In this document: positions 58,830 through 64,000 of the stretch, piece after piece
Layout: the number at the start of each line of letters is the position of its first letter
Numbering within the stretch: the first letter of the stretch is position 1
Source: Shewanella glacialipiscicola
Lineage (GTDB): Bacteria; Pseudomonadota; Gammaproteobacteria; Enterobacterales; Shewanellaceae
NCBI RefSeq assembly: GCF_023283485.1
Contig: NZ_JAKILU010000002.1
Span: 248,001 to 312,000 of the forward strand
Direction: 5' to 3'
DNA: 64,000 bases
The notes under the pieces: model-generated
The model's database searches: none
Told to the model about the DNA's origin: nothing
What the model saw: only the letters and a program-made list of their open reading frames with translations
Program-made: the position numbers and the translations under genes

Positions 58830-60092
58830 TTATTTATTTGACAGAGTATTTTTAATATCAACCAATTCATCAACGTCATCGCAGACTTCAATGGCTTGAT
58901 TAATGACGGCTATTGCTTGTTCAAGCAGCCCCATTATTTCTAATGACTTGGCTTTATGCTGATAATAAAGCCCATTGCGAGCATCATGCTTAATCGCATT
59001 TTCTATAGCGGCAATCGCCTCATCGTGTCGGCCTAATGAACGCAAGCTATTAGCCTGATGAAATGAGTAATCATAACGATGCGGCTGCTGCGCCAATAAT
59101 AGGGTCATAGCATCGACTGCATCCTCATGCATGCCAAGCTCTCGTAAATAATTAGACTTGTGGTAGCGCACAAACGGTGATTCAGGCTGAACTGCAATGC
59201 CGTAATCAAATTCAACGAGTGCCTGCTGCGTTTGTTTGGCAAGCCGATAACTATTGGCGATATAAAGATAAAACTGCGCTTTATTGTCACTCAGTGCCAA
59301 ACCTTCACGGTAAGCGGTTATTGCCTCATCAAAACGCGCTAACTCCGTTAGCACATAACCACAGTAATAGAAGTAATCTACTGGATTGGTAAAGCCATCC
59401 CTATTGGTGGTTAACACTGCCAACGCCGCTTGATAGTCAAACTGACGAATATGCTGTTTAACCAAGCGTAATGCAGCACTATAGCCTTGCTTAACTTGCT
59501 CACGTTGCGTCATCAAGGCGACAATACTTTGTTGACCCAAAGCGTTGGCATGATCGAGCGCGCTTAATCCATCGCGATCTTGAAGGTGAATGTCAGCGCC
59601 AGCGTCGAGTAACCCCTCTATAACGTCGGCATATAAATACCCACCATCACCTAAGATCACCGCTTCTAATAATGCCGACCACCCTAATTTATTCGCGTGA
59701 TTGACTGGGATGCCAGCATCTAAACTGACCAGTACAGTACGTAAAAAGCCTTTTTCGCTTGAGGGCAACAATGGCGTCCCCCCAAAACGGTTAACACTGG
59801 TGACGTCGGCGCCATTGGCTAAAGTCAGTGATAAAAGTGCGTGAAATCCGTTAGCACCAGCGCACAGGTAAGGCGTCAGTTGGTTCACATCACGAGCATT
59901 AACATCAGCACCATGCTCTATGAGCACCTTGGCTAGTGTCAGATTATTTTGCTGCACAGCAATCATCAATGCAGTACAGCCATTTTGATCTCGGCTATCG
60001 ACTTCGACCTGCTCCGCTAAATAAGTCATAACATCGTCAACCCGATTATTGATGACCAACTTATGCAACGACATAGGGGCATTAGCATTCAT
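58830..60092 (-). CDS. Ankyrin-repeat / TPR protein (YahD-like with TPR extension)
   Basis: 420 residues. The N-terminal half has about five ankyrin repeats (GCTALMIAVQQNNLTLAKVL, GADVNARDVNQLTPYLCAGA, GWSALLEAVI, GADIHLQDRDGLSALDHA); the C-terminal half (about 225-420) has five or so TPR units (DEAITAYREGLAL, QQALVEFDYGIAVQPES, DEAIAAIENAIKHDARN). No signal peptide, so cytoplasmic and probably a protein-binding scaffold. ATG at 60092 is preceded by GAGGAG at 5 nt; the GTG at 60098 lies inside that site. E. coli YahD is ankyrin-only. 9 bp after the permease. Confidence 0.88.
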   Translation of the reverse strand: MNANAPMSLHKLVINNRVDDVMTYLAEQVEVDSRDQNGCTALMIAVQQNNLTLAKVLIEHGADVNARDVNQLTPYLCAGANGFHALLSLTLANGADVTSVNRFGGTPLLPSSEKGFLRTVLVSLDAGIPVNHANKLGWSALLEAVILGDGGYLYADVIEGLLDAGADIHLQDRDGLSALDHANALGQQSIVALMTQREQVKQGYSAALRLVKQHIRQFDYQAALAVLTTNRDGFTNPVDYFYYCGYVLTELARFDEAITAYREGLALSDNKAQFYLYIANSYRLAKQTQQALVEFDYGIAVQPESPFVRYHKSNYLRELGMHEDAVDAMTLLLAQQPHRYDYSFHQANSLRSLGRHDEAIAAIENAIKHDARNGLYYQHKAKSLEIMGLLEQAIAVINQAIEVCDDVDELVDIKNTLSNK

Positions 60093-60101
60093 ATTCACTC
60101 C

Positions 60102-61677
60102 TCAAGCGGCTTCAGTGGCTTTAGTTGCTGGGATAATAGGCAGTGGTTGGCTAACAGGCTCGCTTACACTCTCTTTAAGGTTGTAAAAATGTTTCACCCC
60201 AAACAGAGTCGCCATCATCAAATAGGAGTAAACAAACATCATAGATTCCGGTTGAGCAAAGCCAACGCCATTGGCATGGATGAACCCCACCAGTGCTAAA
60301 CCTGCAGCAACTAAGGCAGCAACCACGGCGCGAAGGGGGGTATTATTGATAGCAAAAACCACCATACAGCCCCACAGCAAACTCGCAAGCGGCGCACCAT
60401 TACCTAAGCCCACCATGCCTTGGTAATAAATTCCTTTTGCCGCTAACGCTTCTATCCCTACCTCTTGGGCATTCGTACCGGCAGTTGCCAAAGTATTTTT
60501 GAATAAAGATAGTGCCCAGTAGCCAATCCATGGGAATAAACAAACGAAGATTGCAGGTACTTCCAATTTAGGCGTTTCACGTACGACTTGGTTAGCCGTC
60601 ACAATACCGATGTAGACTAATATTGGTGCAATAGCAGCACCAGGGATAAGGCTCAGTAACAGTGCACCTAAACCAAATAGACACACGAAGAACATAATCA
60701 CACCATTAAACAAGGTGTAACCTATACTCGCACCCATCTCTTTATAAGCGGCATGACCCACATACACAGTGACAGGAAAAGGGTTACCCATAAACGCACC
60801 GAGCATTGATGCACAGCCGTTAACCATCATGATTTTACGTGTCGGGTAAGAGTCACCCGCGGCATCAGCACTTTCAATATTTTCAAGGTCAAATACATAA
60901 TTGGCCAAACCTAGTGGCACAGCGGATGCCAAATAAGGTAAGGCGTGTGGCACACCTTGGATAAAGCTGTCGATATGGAATTGTGGAGGGTTGAAACCCG
61001 CATCCGATAGTGAGGCAATAATCGCATCGGGTGATTGCAAACCAAATAACCAAGCCAGCGCGGTACCAACAATAATCAATAACAAGCCAGTGGGGATTTT
61101 AGGAAACAGCGGTTTTTTTACCGAACCAGTTGATAAAGATAATACCCAGCACTACAAACGACACAACAGGCGTTGAGAATGCTTGCAACATCGGATTGAG
61201 CGCCAACAGTGTAAGGCCTAAGCCCGCCAAACAAGACAACAGCACTGTGCGAGGTACGATACGACGGATGGTATCACCGAAGAATGAGCCGACTAATAGA
61301 ATCATCGCCTCAACAAAACACCAAACTAATGCGATTTGAATTGCAAACGCCGCATCTTGCGTCGAGTGATAAACAGGCATAATCACGAGGAAGGTAACGG
61401 TAAAAATAGACGGGGCACTCGGACCAGATGGTAAGGCCGTCACATCATCGCGGCCGGTTTCCTTTTTCAATTTATAGGCAAACCAAGCATAAAAAATACT
61501 GGCACACATCACGGCTAAGCCAAACGCCGGGACGACCTGCCCCATAACAAATTCTTTTGGTAAACCGACGACAAAAAGTAACAAGCCCATCATCGTCAGT
61601 AAATTGGTTAAATTATTGGTAAACAGGCCAAAGAAGGCCGCCCAATCACCTTTACGCCAAACATCACTTATGTCCAT
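60102..61677 (-). pseudogene. NCS2/AzgA-like permease gene with a single-base frameshift
   Basis: Two successive frames encode one transporter: residues 1-192 (MDISDVWRKGDWAAFFG..., GRDDVTALPSGPSAPSIF motif) end at a stop near 61099, and a second frame continues from there with further membrane helices to 60102. The reading frame would be restored by removing one A from the run of seven A (minus strand; 61113-61119), giving GKKPLFPKIPTG in place of GKKTAVS-stop. The total is 1576 nt, one more than 525 codons. It may import a purine-derived ureido compound (inference). Could be a real mutation, slippage-tolerant gene or a sequencing error. Confidence 0.85.
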
Positions 61678-62438
61678 ATAGCTGTCCTATTGTGATTTAA
61701 TTATTTAATTGGAGTTAATAGCGAACACCCAAAGGTTAACAAAATTAAGGCGAGTCAATAAATTAGAAAACTAAATAGGCAAGATTAGACTTAATGATAC
61801 AGTCGCAAAATCAAACATAAAACAACCATAAAATAACAATGTAAAAACAATTAATTAACACAGACTGAGTTCAAGGTTATTTAACGTGTTCAACCTCACC
61901 CTTAGGCTGACTGCTAACGTTTGCAAGTAACAAAATGAAGTGTGATGAGAGTCACGTCATACTATTAGTAAAGGTTTTTTGCTAAATCTCTCGAAGCATT
62001 TGCCGTTAGTGTGCTTAGATAAACCAGTAAGACTTTAACCGTAAAATCAAAATAAATAGCTGATAATATTAAAAAATCACTTACCTTGTGAACTAAACAC
62101 GCTAAGACCGCAAAAACCGAATATCACACTGAAGCATGGCTCTACAGCTGATGTTGCCATTGATTTAACAAGCCTTAAATTCTACGACGAAGATGATAAA
62201 AACATCTCAGCAAGATAAAAAAGTGCCAAACCTTGCCGGTGCAATACCGCTATGTAGCACTTAGCCGATAGCATTTAGTCGATAACGGTATACATAAATG
62301 CGTATCATCAGAAGCCTTCATTATTAATGATGCCAATAATGAAAATGAACTGATGACTCAGCTACTGAGGTAAATCGCTCAGGAAGGTATCTCTTTTTCA
62401 AGTGTTTAACCAACAAAATGACGGGGTAATGCAAATGC
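61678..62438. other. Intergenic region upstream of pyrL with possible decayed coding fragments
   Basis: 760 bp, AT-rich. Around 62075-62380 short frames with protein-like composition occur (for example ADVAIDLTSLKFYDEDDKN and SEAFIINDANNENELMTQLL), separated by stops and in different frames, like a decayed gene. The rest contains only the divergent permease upstream region. Confidence 0.35.
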
Positions 62439-62466
62439 TTGCGAACACAAGAAATGGGCGTATAAT
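62439..62466 (+). promoter_or_regulatory. pyrLBI promoter
   Basis: TTGCGA (62439-62444), 16 bp, TATAAT (62461-62466, perfect -10). Transcription would start near 62473, about 25 nt before the pyrL start codon. Confidence 0.7.
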
Positions 62467-62497
62467 CCTTCGGAATTTTTCGGAACAGGGTTTAACA

Positions 62498-62659
62498 ATG
62501 AACTGGGCAGCTAAGTACAACTTGATTCATTACCGTCGAGAAGCTGCATTGGTATTATTGTTCTGTTTTTCGATTTCAAAAAAAGCCTCCTTATTTAAGG
62601 GGGCTTTTTTTTGTCTACTTTTTGCGTCAGATAAAACCGTTTTAAAGCTTAATTTGTAA
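62498..62659 (+). CDS. pyrL: pyrBI operon leader peptide PyrL
   Basis: 53-codon leader starting MNWAAKYNLIHYRREAALVL with AGGG 7 nt upstream. A U-rich stretch (about 62550-62577) precedes the terminator hairpin, and the reading frame runs through the hairpin (KGAFFC encoded in it, comparable to GAFFC of E. coli PyrL) and about 45 nt beyond. High UTP: polymerase does not pause, the ribosome lags, the hairpin forms and stops transcription; low UTP: the coupled ribosome prevents the hairpin. That mechanism is known for E. coli; the same arrangement is visible here. Confidence 0.85.
   Translation: MNWAAKYNLIHYRREAALVLLFCFSISKKASLFKGAFFCLLFASDKTVLKLNL
62581..62612 (+). terminator. pyrBI attenuator terminator
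   Basis: AAAGCCTCCTT / AAGGGGGCTTT stem with one G-U pair and a 4-nt loop, then a T8 run. Lies within the pyrL coding sequence, about 140 bp before pyrB. Confidence 0.88.
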
Positions 62660-62749
62660 GATACATTCACAAGGTAACTTGGATGTCAGTGCGACCTAAA
62701 AAATTTAAAACCATTTATATCAGTTATCTATATATAGGGAAGAGAAGCC

Positions 62750-63679
62750 ATGGCCAATTCGTTGTTTCAAAAACACATCATATCCATTCCGGAATTAACT
62801 CGGAGTGAACTTGAACTGATCGTTGAAACTGCTGGAAAATTAAAAGCAGAACCCAATCCACAATTATTAAAAAATAAAGTCGTGGCATGCTGTTTTTTTG
62901 AACCATCAACACGTACCCGCCTCTCTTTCGAAACCGCAATACAGCGCCTTGGTGGCACTGTGATTGGTTTTGATAATGGCGGCAACACCTCGTTAGCTAA
63001 CAAAGGGGAAACTCTGGCTGACTCAGTCCAAGTGATATCTTCTTACGTCGATGCTTTTGTTATACGTCACCCGCAGGAGGGCTCAGCACGTTTAGCCTCT
63101 GAATTCTCCCACGGTGTCCCCGTAGTTAACGGTGGCGATGGAGCAAATCAACACCCAACACAAACCCTATTAGACCTATTTTCAATCTTTGAAACCCAAG
63201 GACGGCTAGATAACTTGAACATCGCATTCGTCGGCGATCTAAAGTATGGCCGTACTGTGCATTCTCTGGCTCAAGCGCTATCAAAGTTTAATAACATTAA
63301 CTTCTTTTTCATCGCACCCGAAATTTTGGCTATGCCTGATTATATTTGCGAAGAGTTAAACCAAGCAGGTATCAATTATAGTCTGCATGCCACTATGGAA
63401 GAAGTGATCCCTAAGCTAGACATACTGTATATGACTCGCGTGCAGAAAGAGCGTTTGGACGAATCAGAGTACGTGCACATTAAAGCCGCTTACGTCCTAA
63501 CCGCTTCAATGCTAGCTGACGCGCCAAATAACCTAAAGGTATTGCACCCATTACCACGTATAGATGAAATTACCGTCGACGTAGATAAAACCAAACACGC
63601 TTACTACTTTCAGCAAGCTGAAAACGGGGTTTACGCGCGTGAAGCGCTACTGGCACTTGTACTCAACGAACAACTATAA
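62750..63679 (+). CDS. pyrB: Aspartate carbamoyltransferase catalytic subunit
   Basis: Condenses carbamoyl phosphate and aspartate in pyrimidine synthesis. 309 residues; carbamoyl phosphate loop [11 protein letters not shown] (51-61), [16 protein letters not shown] with the 80s loop residues, and HPLPRIDEI near the C-terminus. Regulated by the pyrL attenuator upstream. 16 bp before pyrI, so the dodecameric allosteric enzyme is expected. Confidence 0.98.
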   Translation: MANSLFQKHIISIPELTRSELELIVETAGKLKAEPNPQLLKNKVVACCFFEPSTRTRLSFETAIQRLGGTVIGFDNGGNTSLANKGETLADSVQVISSYVDAFVIRHPQEGSARLASEFSHGVPVVNGGDGANQHPTQTLLDLFSIFETQGRLDNLNIAFVGDLKYGRTVHSLAQALSKFNNINFFFIAPEILAMPDYICEELNQAGINYSLHATMEEVIPKLDILYMTRVQKERLDESEYVHIKAAYVLTASMLADAPNNLKVLHPLPRIDEITVDVDKTKHAYYFQQAENGVYAREALLALVLNEQL

Positions 63680-63695
63680 GCAGGAGATAAACGCT

Positions 63696-64000
63696 ATGCC
63701 TAAGGAAACCCAACTGGTTGAAGCAATAAAAAATGGTTCTGTTATCGACCATATTCCCGCAAACGTGGGAATAAAGGTACTTAAACTATTCAAAATGCAT
63801 AAAACTAACCAACGTGTAACGATAGGCCTTAACCTTCCATCTTCAGCTTTAGGTGCCAAAGATCTGATTAAGATTGAGAACGTATTTATCAATACCGATC
63901 AGGCTAACCAACTGGCCTTATATGCGCCCAATGCAACGGTAAACCAAATAGAAAATTATGAGGTTGTTAAAAAACTCACCTTGTCACTCCCGGAGAAAAT
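63696..64000 (+). CDS. pyrI: Aspartate carbamoyltransferase regulatory subunit, N-terminal part
   Basis: First 101 codons before the right edge: [20 protein letters not shown], then the allosteric domain with [20 protein letters not shown], where CTP/ATP bind. The C-terminal zinc domain with four Cys lies outside the window. AGGAG upstream. Confidence 0.95.
   Translation, partial: MPKETQLVEAIKNGSVIDHIPANVGIKVLKLFKMHKTNQRVTIGLNLPSSALGAKDLIKIENVFINTDQANQLALYAPNATVNQIENYEVVKKLTLSLPEK

Noticed and set aside
61113..61119. Considered as a programmed -1 ribosomal frameshift
   Set aside because: The downstream frame requires +1 (or -2), not -1, and the heptamer is not in a canonical X-XXY-YYZ register.
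52454..61677. Considered as an arginine deiminase pathway because of carbamate kinase
   Set aside because: No arcA (deiminase), ornithine carbamoyltransferase or arginine/ornithine antiporter is present; neighbours are FdrA, DUF1116 and DUF2877.

Overview
This window reads as a stretch of a Shewanella chromosome (Gammaproteobacteria, Alteromonadales). The evidence is gene order and content: aroF-tyrA beside rplS-trmD-rimM-rpsP and ffh; the rpoE-rseABC-lepA-lepB-rnc-era-recO-pdxJ-acpS run; nadB divergent from rpoE; sdhE/ygfX; nhaR-nhaA; thyA-lgt-ptsP-rppH divergent from mutH-cyaC; oxyR, an orphan HPt gene resembling hptA of the atypical Shewanella Arc system, yhcC, gltBD, mtnN, tyrS, anmK, erpA and pyrBI. 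I saw no insertion sequence, prophage, CRISPR array, rRNA or tRNA gene.

Layout. 1-5.1 kb (minus strand): aromatic amino acid entry genes (tyrA cut by the left edge, aroF), then the S16/RimM/TrmD/L19 operon with a terminator-like hairpin in its leader, then ffh. 5.4-7.5 kb (plus): two inner-membrane proteins, YpjD-like and YfjD/CorC-like. 7.6-17.7 kb (minus): a DUF962 membrane protein, then the envelope-stress sigma factor operon running through lepA, lepB, rnc, era, recO, pdxJ and acpS; a sigma-E-like promoter precedes rpoE. 17.9-28.2 kb: nadB facing ygfX/sdhE, then nhaR, a Rap1a-like secreted protein, nhaA, thyA, lgt, a TauE permease, ptsP and rppH. A 690-bp AT-rich gap between rppH and mutH holds several DnaA-box-like 9-mers. 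28.9-34 kb: mutH, a membrane class III adenylate cyclase, oxyR, hptA, yhcC. 34-40 kb: glutamate synthase gltBD behind two ARG-box-like sites at helical spacing. 40.2-52 kb: mtnN, small membrane and periplasmic proteins, tyrS, a MepM-like peptidase, anmK, erpA and a ClC channel.

52.4-61.7 kb is the accessory-looking part: a LysR regulator and a DUF2877 protein on the plus strand, facing carbamate kinase, a DUF1116 protein, an FdrA-like protein, an ankyrin-TPR protein and a purine/pyrimidine-type permease on the minus strand. The set matches E. coli yahB/yahD/yahE/yahF/yahG/yahI and the fdrA-ylbE-ylbF-ybcF oxamate carbamoyltransferase/carbamate kinase genes, so it probably releases a carbamoyl group as carbamoyl phosphate and makes ATP from it. 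No gene here supplies the substrate. The permease is broken by a single extra base in a run of seven A. This locus is the best candidate for an undescribed system.

62.4-64 kb: pyrBI with a pyrL leader peptide and a UTP-type attenuator; pyrI is cut by the right edge. Start codons were often re-chosen from Shine-Dalgarno placement: several longest reading frames begin at a GTG or TTG inside or upstream of the ribosome binding site.
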